Source: Candidatus Nitrosopumilus sp.
Lineage (GTDB): Archaea > Thermoproteota > Nitrososphaeria > Nitrososphaerales > Nitrosopumilaceae
Assembly (NCBI GenBank): GCA_016784625.1
Contig: JADHUF010000009.1
Span: 1 to 22,928 of the forward strand
Direction: 5' to 3'
Length of the DNA stretch: 22,928 bases
Under the pieces are notes generated by a model, which worked only from the letters and a program-made list of their open reading frames with translations, was not told where the DNA came from and searched no databases. The position numbers and the translations under genes are program-made. The stretch's first letter is position 1. Every line of letters starts with the position of its first letter. Positions 1-5,993 of this stretch are shown one piece after another.

Positions 1-2
1 AT

Positions 3-233
3 GCAATAGAATATTATGATAATGCTCAAAGAATTGATCCTAGTCAAAAAGAAATACCTACTATAAAATCACAATTATTTGAAAAATTAGGTATGGAAGA
101 TAATGCATTTTTAGCAGCACAAGGTGTGCTAAACAGAGAAATGGAAAAAATTAAGACTGATGCCAAAAAAAACAACTACTCTGTTTTTCATCAATTCTGT
201 AACAATGAATTTGTAGAGCATGATTCCAAATAA
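3..233 (+). CDS. TPR-like protein, C-terminal part only
   Basis: An open frame enters from the left edge and stops at TAA 231-233, giving the last 76 residues of a protein whose start is outside the window. The first visible residues (AIEYYDNAQRIDP) have the spacing of the second helix of a tetratricopeptide repeat, and the rest is charged and probably helical. TPR proteins act as protein-protein interaction scaffolds; nothing here shows the partner. It runs in the same direction as the riboflavin operon but is separated from it by 30 bp, so the two may or may not share a transcript. The TPR reading rests on one partial repeat. Confidence 0.55.
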   Translation, partial: AIEYYDNAQRIDPSQKEIPTIKSQLFEKLGMEDNAFLAAQGVLNREMEKIKTDAKKNNYSVFHQFCNNEFVEHDSK

Positions 234-263
234 TTTTATACATTAAACTAATACTCGTTTTTG

Positions 264-848
264 ATGTTTACAGGAATTATTGAAGGAATTGGAAAAGTAG
301 AAAAGATTTCCAAAAAAACAAAAAATCGAAGCGCAATTCAAATGACTGTAAATCTGGGTAAACATTCAAAGGGATTAAAAATTGGACAAAGTGTTGCCCT
401 AAACGGTGTATGTCTTACTGCAACAAAATTATCAAAATCTAGTTGCATTTTTGAAATGATTGAGGAAACTACCAAAAAAACAGATCTTGGCAATCTCAAA
501 GTTGGAGGAATTGTAAACATTGAACGAAGTTTAAAAGCAAGCGATAGATTGGAAGGACATTTCGTTCTAGGTCATGTTGATGGAGTAGGAATAATTAAAA
601 AAATTCTAAAAAAGCCTAAAGAAGTTCAAGTTTGGTTTGAAATTCCTAAAAAACTATCAAAATATGTTGTAAAAAAGGGCTCTATTGCTATTGATGGAAT
701 TAGTTTAACAGTAGTTGATATCAAAAAAAATCTTGCTTACGTATCATTGATTCCTCATACCATAGAAATTACAAATTTTCGTACCAAAAAAGTTGGCGAT
801 AAAGTTAATATTGAAACTGACATTCTTGGAAAATACATCCTAAAATAA
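264..848 (+). CDS. ribE: Riboflavin synthase, bacterial-type alpha chain
   Basis: Catalyses dismutation of two 6,7-dimethyl-8-ribityllumazine molecules to riboflavin, the last step of the pathway, in the cytosol. The 194-residue protein begins with the family signature MFTGIIEGIG and contains two lumazine-binding barrels: the first with NGVCLTA and the RLEGHFVLGHVDG stretch at the domain junction, the second with KGSIAIDGISLTVVD and IPHTIEITNF. This is the trimeric bacterial/eukaryotic type, not the pentameric archaeal RibC found in methanogens. A TTG lies one codon upstream, but ATG 264 matches the conserved N-terminus. It is the first gene of a plus-strand run containing the rest of the riboflavin route. 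It is slightly short for the family (about 200-215 residues) but has no missing block that I can see. Confidence 0.95.
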   Translation: MFTGIIEGIGKVEKISKKTKNRSAIQMTVNLGKHSKGLKIGQSVALNGVCLTATKLSKSSCIFEMIEETTKKTDLGNLKVGGIVNIERSLKASDRLEGHFVLGHVDGVGIIKKILKKPKEVQVWFEIPKKLSKYVVKKGSIAIDGISLTVVDIKKNLAYVSLIPHTIEITNFRTKKVGDKVNIETDILGKYILK

Positions 849-927
849 AGTCAATTATCTACAACTTTAGTGGTAATTACCAATTTTTTAGTAAACTTTA
901 TAATCAGAATACAAATAATTTTTGTAT

Positions 928-1593
928 ATGTCTCTTGAATCTGCATTACAATCTCTAAAACGTGGAGAATTTGTTTTATTGTTTGATTCAGCTGGAAGAG
1001 AAAATGAAATAGATATGGTTACAGCTGCAGAATTTATTACACCTGAACATGTTGCACGAATGCGACAACATGCTGGTGGATTATTGTGTATTGCAATAGA
1101 TAATAATTTTGCAAAATCTCTTGATTTAAAATACATGCATGAAATTCTTGCAGACTCTCCAATTTCAAATAAAGAAATGATTATGGGTTTAGCACCTTAT
1201 GGTGATCATCCAACCTTTTCATTATCTATTAATCATTACCAAACTTATACTGGAATAACAGACACTGATAGAGCATTAACAATTAAAGAAATGGCAAATA
1301 TCTACAATGTTGAAAATAAACAGAAAAAATTTGCATCATCTTTTAAGACTCCAGGTCATGTTCCTTTGTTGATTGCATCTAAAGGGTTGTTAGCTGCACG
1401 TCAAGGACATACAGAAATGTCTGTTTATTTGGCCCAAATTGCAGGACTAACTCCAGTTACTGCAATTTGTGAAATGATGGATGCTGAAACATATTCTGCA
1501 TTATCTGTAGATAAAGCAGAAAAATTTGCAAAACAAAATGGATTTCCATTAATTGATGGAAAAGAACTTTTAGAATACGCCAAGGTGCATTAA
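928..1593 (+). CDS. ribB: 3,4-dihydroxy-2-butanone 4-phosphate synthase
   Basis: Converts ribulose 5-phosphate to 3,4-dihydroxy-2-butanone 4-phosphate plus formate, supplying the four-carbon unit for lumazine synthase. The 221-residue protein carries the acidic metal loop RENEID (residues 24-29), the HAGGLLCIAID core strand, TGITDTDRA (about 108-116) and the GHTE motif at 160-163, whose histidine binds the metal. It is the stand-alone enzyme; no GTP cyclohydrolase II domain follows, consistent with this organism using GTP cyclohydrolase III further down the operon. A TTG two codons upstream (922) is possible, but ATG 928 gives the usual short N-terminus. The next gene begins 2 bp after its stop. 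Confidence 0.95.
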   Translation: MSLESALQSLKRGEFVLLFDSAGRENEIDMVTAAEFITPEHVARMRQHAGGLLCIAIDNNFAKSLDLKYMHEILADSPISNKEMIMGLAPYGDHPTFSLSINHYQTYTGITDTDRALTIKEMANIYNVENKQKKFASSFKTPGHVPLLIASKGLLAARQGHTEMSVYLAQIAGLTPVTAICEMMDAETYSALSVDKAEKFAKQNGFPLIDGKELLEYAKVH

Positions 1594-1595
1594 TT

Positions 1596-2012
1596 TTGAA
1601 TATTGCTGTAGTGGTTTCGGAATTCAATGAAGAAGTGACATCTAGGATGCTTTCTGTAGCTCAAGAAAAAGCTGATCAGCTAAAATTGAAAATTACCTAT
1701 ACTTGTAAAGTTCCTGGTGCTTATGATATGCCTATAATTGTAGATGCATTATTGAAGAAAAAAGACGTTGATGGTGTCGTTACCTTAGGTGCCATAATCA
1801 AGGGTCAAACTAAACATGATGAGGTAATCTCTCATTCTGCAGCAAGATCCCTTGCTGATTTATCAATAAAATACCAAAAACCGGTTTCTTTAGGAATATC
1901 TGGTCCTGGAATGCAAGAAAGACATGCTTATGCACGAATAAGACCTGTTGCAGAACGCGCAGTTGAGGCTGTTGTAAAAATCTCTAAAGAACTCCAGAGG
2001 ATCCAAAAATGA
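1596..2012 (+). CDS. ribH: 6,7-dimethyl-8-ribityllumazine synthase
   Basis: Condenses 5-amino-6-ribitylaminouracil with dihydroxybutanone phosphate to give the substrate of riboflavin synthase. At 138 residues it has the family length for archaea. Visible motifs are SEFNEEVT (substrate loop, 8-15), VPGAYDMP (39-46), GAIIKGQTKHDEVI with the catalytic histidine at about residue 74, and a C-terminal basic helix. Lumazine synthases form pentamers or 60-mer capsids; which form applies here cannot be seen. The start is TTG 1596, two bases after the ribB stop, and the last codons overlap the next gene by four bases (ATGA), indicating translational coupling. Confidence 0.95.
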   Translation: MNIAVVVSEFNEEVTSRMLSVAQEKADQLKLKITYTCKVPGAYDMPIIVDALLKKKDVDGVVTLGAIIKGQTKHDEVISHSAARSLADLSIKYQKPVSLGISGPGMQERHAYARIRPVAERAVEAVVKISKELQRIQK

Positions 2013-2761
2013 TTCAACTTAGCATCTTGAAAATTACTGGATATGGTCCTTGGACATTGACATTAGGAAGTGATAGAGAACATGAACTTCAAATGCTTCA
2101 AGCATCACTTTACAAAGAAGTTCAAAAACTATTTTCTGAAAAAAATTGTATAGTTTTTCTTAATAGAGGAGATGAATTTTTTGTAGTATCCAATGGACTA
2201 GAGTTAGATGATCATATCCAAATCCAAAAAACACTTGAAAAATTATTTGATATACGTTTAACAATTTCGATTGGTTATGGTGTATCTCCATTTGAAGCAA
2301 ACTTGAAGGCATATGAAGGAAAGAAAAATGAAACCGTATTAAATAAAGAACATAATATTTTTGGTTTTGTTAATGGTAAATCTGAATCAAAAGTTTCAAT
2401 TATGCATTTAGATGTAGATGATCTTACTTCAAGTAGTAAAACTAATTCTCCTTATGAGATTTCATCAATAATTTTTGAATTATATTCAAAGATGTCAAAA
2501 TTTTTCCTAGAAAAAAATTCGCTTACATTTTTTATGGGCGGTGATAACTTTATGGTAATTGCAAGTGATGATGCAAAAAACTCTGTACAGAACTTTATTG
2601 ATATGATTAAAAACGATAATAAAATTTCTTTGAATTGTGGAATTGGTAATGGACACAATTCTAGAGAAGCAGTAAAACTAGCCACAAAATCGCTTGATAC
2701 TATAAGAGAAATTCGCGATTCAGGAAAAGAAAAGCCTGAAGTTTATGAATTATCATGTTAA
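2009..2761 (+). CDS. arfA: GTP cyclohydrolase III (archaeal type)
   Basis: Archaeal entry enzyme for flavins (MJ0145 family): hydrolyses GTP to a formylated pyrimidine (FAPy-ribosyl phosphate), which still needs deformylation. The 250-residue length matches the family. It shows the expected internal duplication of a palm-like nucleotide-binding fold: GYGPW (11-15) and RGDEFF (53-58) in the first half, HLDVDDLT (133-140) and GGDNFM (177-182) in the second. The acidic residues in these motifs are the likely magnesium ligands. The RGDEFF and GGDNFM motifs superficially resemble GGDEF cyclases, but the overall arrangement is that of GTP cyclohydrolase III. It overlaps ribH by 4 bp and the following amidohydrolase by 1-7 bp. 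Confidence 0.92.
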   Translation: MIQLSILKITGYGPWTLTLGSDREHELQMLQASLYKEVQKLFSEKNCIVFLNRGDEFFVVSNGLELDDHIQIQKTLEKLFDIRLTISIGYGVSPFEANLKAYEGKKNETVLNKEHNIFGFVNGKSESKVSIMHLDVDDLTSSSKTNSPYEISSIIFELYSKMSKFFLEKNSLTFFMGGDNFMVIASDDAKNSVQNFIDMIKNDNKISLNCGIGNGHNSREAVKLATKSLDTIREIRDSGKEKPEVYELSC

Positions 2762-3942
2762 TGAAAAACCTGAGTATTTTATCAGGTAAAGAATTAGATT
2801 TTGTTTCAAACACTGATATCAAAATTCGGGGTGAAATATTTAAAAAAATTCAATCAAAAATCAATTCAAATAAAGAAGAATCTATAGATTGTGAAGGTCT
2901 TTTATTAATTCCTGGATTCATTAATGCTCATACACACATTGGTGATTCTATTGGAAAAGATGTCACACTGAATAATTCTGTTGATAAAAAAATCCATCCC
3001 GTGTTTGGAGTCAAATCAAAAATTCTTAAAAACACTTCCCAAGAAAATCTAGCTAATTTTATGAAAAATACATGTCATTCTATGATTCGAAAAGGAATCA
3101 CCACATTTGTTGATTTTAGAGAAGGTGGGTTAGATGGAATTGTTTTACTTAAAAAAACATTATCTGATATTCCTTTACGTTCAATTATTCTAGGTAGAAT
3201 TGAATTTTATCACGATTCTACTGAAATTAAAAAAAATCTTCCTTTCCCTAAGGAAAAAATTGGAGATCTTACTGAACTCCTCAAAAAATGTGATGGAATT
3301 GGTATAAGTGGTGCAAATGAAAATAGCACATCAGTACTAAATTATTATTCAAAAACAAGAAAACTTAGAGCAATACATTCAGCTGAAACTAAACAAAGTG
3401 TTTCTTCCTCAAAAAAGATTACTGGAAAATCTGAAACAATTAGAGCTTTATCTCTGAAACCTCATTTTTTAATTCACATGACTCATGCTTCAAAAAATGA
3501 TCTTTTTACTGCAGCAAAGAAAACTAGAGGAATTGTAATCTGTCCAAGAGCTAATTCATCTTTAGCTGAAGGAATTCCAGACATAGAATTGATGAAAAAA
3601 GCAGGCTGTACGGTAGCTTTAGGCACAGATAATGTAATGATAAATTCTCCAGATATGTTCAGAGAGATGGATTTTCTTTGGAAAGTAACTATGGGAATTC
3701 ACAAAAAAAGAGTTGATCCAAAAGAAATTCTTAAAATGGCTACAGTAAATGGTGGAAAAATTTTAAAAAAAGATATTGGAGTTATTGAAGTTGGAAAAAT
3801 TGCTGATTGTATTTTTCTTGATAAACATGCATTAGATTTAGAACCAATGCATAATCCACATGCATCAATTGTTCATCGAGCATCAGAATCTGCAATTAAA
3901 GCAGTAATGATTGGAGGTAAAATCGTACATGGTAAAATCTAA
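2755..3942 (+). CDS. Amidohydrolase, candidate FAPy deformylase of flavin synthesis
   Basis: A 395-residue metal-dependent hydrolase of the amidohydrolase superfamily (ATZ/TRZ/chlorohydrolase-like branch). The metal site is complete: NAHTHIGD (HxH strand), IHSAET, LIHMTHAS and LGTDN (the catalytic aspartate), all in the expected order. It sits between GTP cyclohydrolase III and the ArfC reductase, overlapping both. That is the position in which the pathway needs FAPy deformylation, done in methanogens by ArfB, a creatininase-family protein not present in this window. I infer, but cannot prove, that it performs this formamide hydrolysis or another pyrimidine hydrolysis in the pathway. The alternative is a deaminase for a nucleoside-like substrate. 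ATG 2761 overlaps the previous stop as TAATG and is an equally good start (393 residues). Confidence 0.8.
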   Translation: MLMKNLSILSGKELDFVSNTDIKIRGEIFKKIQSKINSNKEESIDCEGLLLIPGFINAHTHIGDSIGKDVTLNNSVDKKIHPVFGVKSKILKNTSQENLANFMKNTCHSMIRKGITTFVDFREGGLDGIVLLKKTLSDIPLRSIILGRIEFYHDSTEIKKNLPFPKEKIGDLTELLKKCDGIGISGANENSTSVLNYYSKTRKLRAIHSAETKQSVSSSKKITGKSETIRALSLKPHFLIHMTHASKNDLFTAAKKTRGIVICPRANSSLAEGIPDIELMKKAGCTVALGTDNVMINSPDMFREMDFLWKVTMGIHKKRVDPKEILKMATVNGGKILKKDIGVIEVGKIADCIFLDKHALDLEPMHNPHASIVHRASESAIKAVMIGGKIVHGKI

Positions 3943-4585
3943 ACCTTATGTGATAATGAGTGCAGCATTATCCATTGATGGAAAAATTGCTACTAGTAAC
4001 GGTGATTCAAAATTATCCTCTAAAGAAGATAGTGTAAGACTTCATAAACTAAGATCTAATGTGGATGCAATTCTTGTTGGAAAAAATACAGTTTCACGAG
4101 ATAACCCATTGCTAACTGTACGACATACTAGAGGAAAAAACCCAATTAGAATAATTTTAGATTCTAAGGGAACTATATCTAAAAGTTCCAAAATCTTACA
4201 AACAAGCAATAAAATTCCAACAATTATAGCTGTATCAAAAAAAATTAGCAAGTCTAATTTTGATAAATTACATAAATTCCCTATTGAAATAATTACTGTT
4301 GGAGAAAATTCTGTAAATATTAAATTATTGCTGAAAAAACTTTACAACAAAAAAATTAAAACAATACTTGTTGAAGGTGGTGGAACTGTGAATTGGGAAT
4401 TTATTAAACAAAATCTCTTTGATGAATTAATTATTACTTTATCTCCGTTCTTAATTGGAGGAAATGACGCTATCTCTTTTATTCAAGGACAAGGTTTTAA
4501 AAAAATCTCAAACTCTCCTAAACTACATCTCAAATCTATCAAGAGGCTCAAAAATCATCTTGTTTTGCATTACGTTAAGGTGTAA
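3929..4585 (+). CDS. arfC: 2,5-diamino-6-ribosylamino-pyrimidinone phosphate reductase
   Basis: Reduces the ribosyl side chain of the diaminopyrimidine phosphate to ribityl using NAD(P)H, the archaeal and fungal order of reactions in riboflavin synthesis. The 218-residue protein is a stand-alone RibD C-terminal (dihydrofolate-reductase fold) domain: MSAALSIDGKIAT near the N-terminus, LVGKNTVSRDNPLLTVR, the nucleotide loop LVEGGGTVNWEF and the C-terminal LIGGNDA. ATG 3929 places MSAALSIDGK about ten residues from the start, as in relatives; a TTG at 3911 would add six residues. It overlaps the amidohydrolase stop by 14 bp, so it is very likely co-translated. No deaminase domain is present, as expected for the archaeal route. 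Confidence 0.93.
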   Translation: MVKSKPYVIMSAALSIDGKIATSNGDSKLSSKEDSVRLHKLRSNVDAILVGKNTVSRDNPLLTVRHTRGKNPIRIILDSKGTISKSSKILQTSNKIPTIIAVSKKISKSNFDKLHKFPIEIITVGENSVNIKLLLKKLYNKKIKTILVEGGGTVNWEFIKQNLFDELIITLSPFLIGGNDAISFIQGQGFKKISNSPKLHLKSIKRLKNHLVLHYVKV

Positions 4586-4620
4586 GTTATATACCTAATT
4601 TGAAATAAAACTACAAGAAA

Positions 4621-4890
4621 TTGGCAGCAAAAAAGAAAGCTACAAAAAGAAAAACTACAACAAAAAAGAAGGCTACTACAAAAAAGAGAGTTGCAACAAA
4701 AAAGAAAGCAGCTCCAAAAAAGAAAGCTAAATCAAAATCAAAAAAACCAGCATTTGGTGGTTATGCAATAAATTTTGCAGGTCGTCAAGAAACTGTGGAA
4801 CAAGTATTTGGAAATAAACCAATTGCACCAAGTGAAATGACTAAAAAGATTTGGATATTTGTAAAATCAAAAAGCCTTTCTAACCGTTAG
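4621..4890 (+). CDS. Lysine-tailed small protein with SWIB-like C-terminus
   Basis: An 89-residue basic protein starting at TTG 4621. Residues 1-48 consist almost wholly of Lys, Ala, Thr, Arg and Ser in KKxT/KKxA steps, like tails of linker histones and bacterial HU-tail proteins. The remaining part includes KPIAPSEMTKKIWIFVKSK, which closely resembles the first half of the SWIB/MDM2 domain (KPLxxxEVTKKLWxYIK). The second half of SWIB is absent: the frame ends at TAG and neither neighbouring frame continues it. The likely role is DNA or nucleoid binding, inferred from charge only. It follows arfC by 35 bp. The SWIB match is by eye and could be coincidental. Confidence 0.7.
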   Translation: MAAKKKATKRKTTTKKKATTKKRVATKKKAAPKKKAKSKSKKPAFGGYAINFAGRQETVEQVFGNKPIAPSEMTKKIWIFVKSKSLSNR

Positions 4891-4898
4891 ACCTACTG

Positions 4899-4918
4899 GT
4901 TAACGTAAATCCGTTAAC
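4899..4918. repeat. Perfect 7-bp inverted repeat, possible terminator or operator
   Basis: GTTAACG (4899-4905) and CGTTAAC (4912-4918) are perfect complements around a 6-nt loop, nine bases after the stop of the lysine-tailed protein. A related palindrome, CTAACcGTTAG, covers that gene's last codons (4880-4890). A T-rich stretch follows (4921-4933), so this may be a transcript end. It also lies about 70 bp before the hemerythrin gene and could be a regulator site. Confidence 0.5.
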
Positions 4919-4935
4919 TAATTTCTATCTTTTAA

Positions 4936-4956
4936 TTATTTATTTAAAATAAATAA
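4936..4956. repeat. AT-only palindrome upstream of the hemerythrin gene
   Basis: Ten-base arms TTATTTATTT and AAATAAATAA flank a single A, giving a perfect 21-bp palindrome of A and T only. It lies immediately upstream of the probable TATA box of the hemerythrin-like gene, where archaeal activators or repressors often bind. An AT-rich genome makes such palindromes commoner by chance, but perfect 10-bp arms are still unusual. Confidence 0.5.
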
Positions 4957-4957
4957 A

Positions 4958-4967
4958 GTATAGATAT
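4958..4967 (+). promoter_or_regulatory. Probable TATA box for the hemerythrin-like gene
   Basis: GTATAGATAT is centred about 26 bp upstream of the GTG at 4989, the standard archaeal TATA-to-start-site distance, so the mRNA would begin at or next to the start codon (leaderless). Confidence 0.45.
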
Positions 4968-4988
4968 TGGATTTTTTCTAAAATAATT

Positions 4989-5546
4989 GTGTCAACTACA
5001 TCATTAAGACGTGATCATGATTTAATTGAAAAAGTCGTTAAAGCAATGGAATCTACTATTCAACTACTAAGCGATGATAAACAAATTCCTGAATCAATTT
5101 TACTTCCAGTAATTGATTTCTCAAAAAACTTTACAGATGTTTGTCATCATAGTAAAGAAGAAAAATCATTGTTTCCTGCATTAGAACAAGCTGGAATGCC
5201 TAGTAATATGGGACCTATTGCAATGATGTTAGTTGATCATCAACGTACAAGAGAAATTGGAACTCAAATGGAAAAATCTGCTGAAGAATATCTTTCATCA
5301 GGGAATTCTACAAAACTAATTTCTGATATGCAACAATACGTTGAACATGTTTCAGAACATCTTTGGAAAGAAAATAATAGATTATTCATGATGGCAGAAG
5401 CACGGTTGCAATATGTTTCTGCAAAAGTCGATAAAGAACTTAATGAAATTGAGGAATCAAAACTCAAAGATATAGGAAAACCTAGAGAACACTATGAACA
5501 ATTAGCTGAAGATCTTACAAGGGATGTATCTCAACAAGGAAATTAG
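4989..5546 (+). CDS. Hemerythrin-like HHE domain protein
   Basis: A 185-residue protein with a four-helix hemerythrin/HHE cation-binding fold covering about residues 5-140. The likely di-iron ligands are all visible: H10 in RRDHDLI, H53/H54 in CHHSKEE (with E57/E58 following), H84 in VDHQRT, and H120 and H124 in the EHVSEHLWKE helix. Such proteins bind O2 or handle iron and oxygen or nitric oxide stress in the cytosol. The remaining tail (140-185) is charged and helical. The start is GTG 4989, supported by an appropriately placed TATA box. The next gene begins 2 bp after the stop, so both are probably one transcript. The exact ligand bound cannot be deduced. Confidence 0.9.
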   Translation: MSTTSLRRDHDLIEKVVKAMESTIQLLSDDKQIPESILLPVIDFSKNFTDVCHHSKEEKSLFPALEQAGMPSNMGPIAMMLVDHQRTREIGTQMEKSAEEYLSSGNSTKLISDMQQYVEHVSEHLWKENNRLFMMAEARLQYVSAKVDKELNEIEESKLKDIGKPREHYEQLAEDLTRDVSQQGN

Positions 5547-5548
5547 AT

Positions 5549-5836
5549 TTGTCATATAGTTTATTTGGTCAAGTGATGGGAGTTAGAAAATTTGTTAATG
5601 GTGATATTGAGATAGATTTCTACCACGAAGACAAAATTACTGAGTATAGATATTCTTCAGATTCTAGTAGATTAGGTAATTTTCCAAAGGAATTAACTGA
5701 AACTTTAGCCTCTACTTTAGCTACCGATATCTGTGTTGAGATCTATTTTGGCGATGATGGAAATCCCACACATATTGAACTAGAAGAATGTGATGATGAT
5801 TCAGAAGATGATGAATCTGACGAGGACATTGTATAA
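5549..5836 (+). CDS. Small acidic protein of unknown function
   Basis: A 95-residue protein that I do not recognise. Residues 1-75 alternate polar and hydrophobic residues and look like a small beta-rich domain (VMGVRKFVNGDIEIDFYHE, then ICVEIYFGDDGNPTHIELE). The last 18 residues are almost all Asp, Glu and Ser. The TTG start lies 2 bp after the hemerythrin stop, which implies co-expression and perhaps a shared job in metal or redox handling; that is inference only. The acidic tail could bind cations or mimic nucleic acid. The end of the gene also forms one arm of the inverted repeat at 5818-5935. Confidence 0.75.
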   Translation: MSYSLFGQVMGVRKFVNGDIEIDFYHEDKITEYRYSSDSSRLGNFPKELTETLASTLATDICVEIYFGDDGNPTHIELEECDDDSEDDESDEDIV

Positions 5837-5938
5837 CAGGAATCATGAACTCTAAATGCATTTCAAAGCTCAAGGCGTTCCCAAGATCTCACTGATCCTC
5901 ACTCCCTAAACTAATGTCATCGAGTGTCCTCGTCATTA
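5818..5938. repeat. Nested inverted repeats between convergent genes
   Basis: TGACGAGGACA (5818-5828) and TGTCCTCGTCA (5925-5935) are perfect 11-bp complements about 96 bp apart. Inside them AGGAATCA (5838-5845) can pair with TGATCCT (5893-5899) with one bulge. A competing local hairpin exists at 5912-5938 (TAATG/CATTA plus CGAG/CTCG). The stretch is richer in G and C than the surrounding intergenic DNA. It lies between the ends of two convergent genes and could be a folded 3' end, a bidirectional terminator or a small RNA; the sequence alone does not decide. Confidence 0.4.
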
Positions 5939-5993
5939 CATAATATGTAAAAATAATACTTAAGGAATTCTCTAATTTCCACTAGTGAAAAAT

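Noticed and set aside
2009..2761. A GGDEF-type diguanylate cyclase, from RGDEFF and GGDNFM
   Set aside because: The GYGPW start, internal duplication, length and riboflavin gene context identify GTP cyclohydrolase III.
4860..4960. A frameshift that would restore the second half of SWIB after the lysine-tailed protein
   Set aside because: The other two forward frames reach stops within about ten codons and contain none of the expected SWIB residues, so there is no hidden continuation.
5837..5993. A C/D box small RNA between the convergent genes
   Set aside because: CTGA and near-RTGATGA boxes occur but not at proper spacing or with exact C boxes; only the inverted repeats are defensible.
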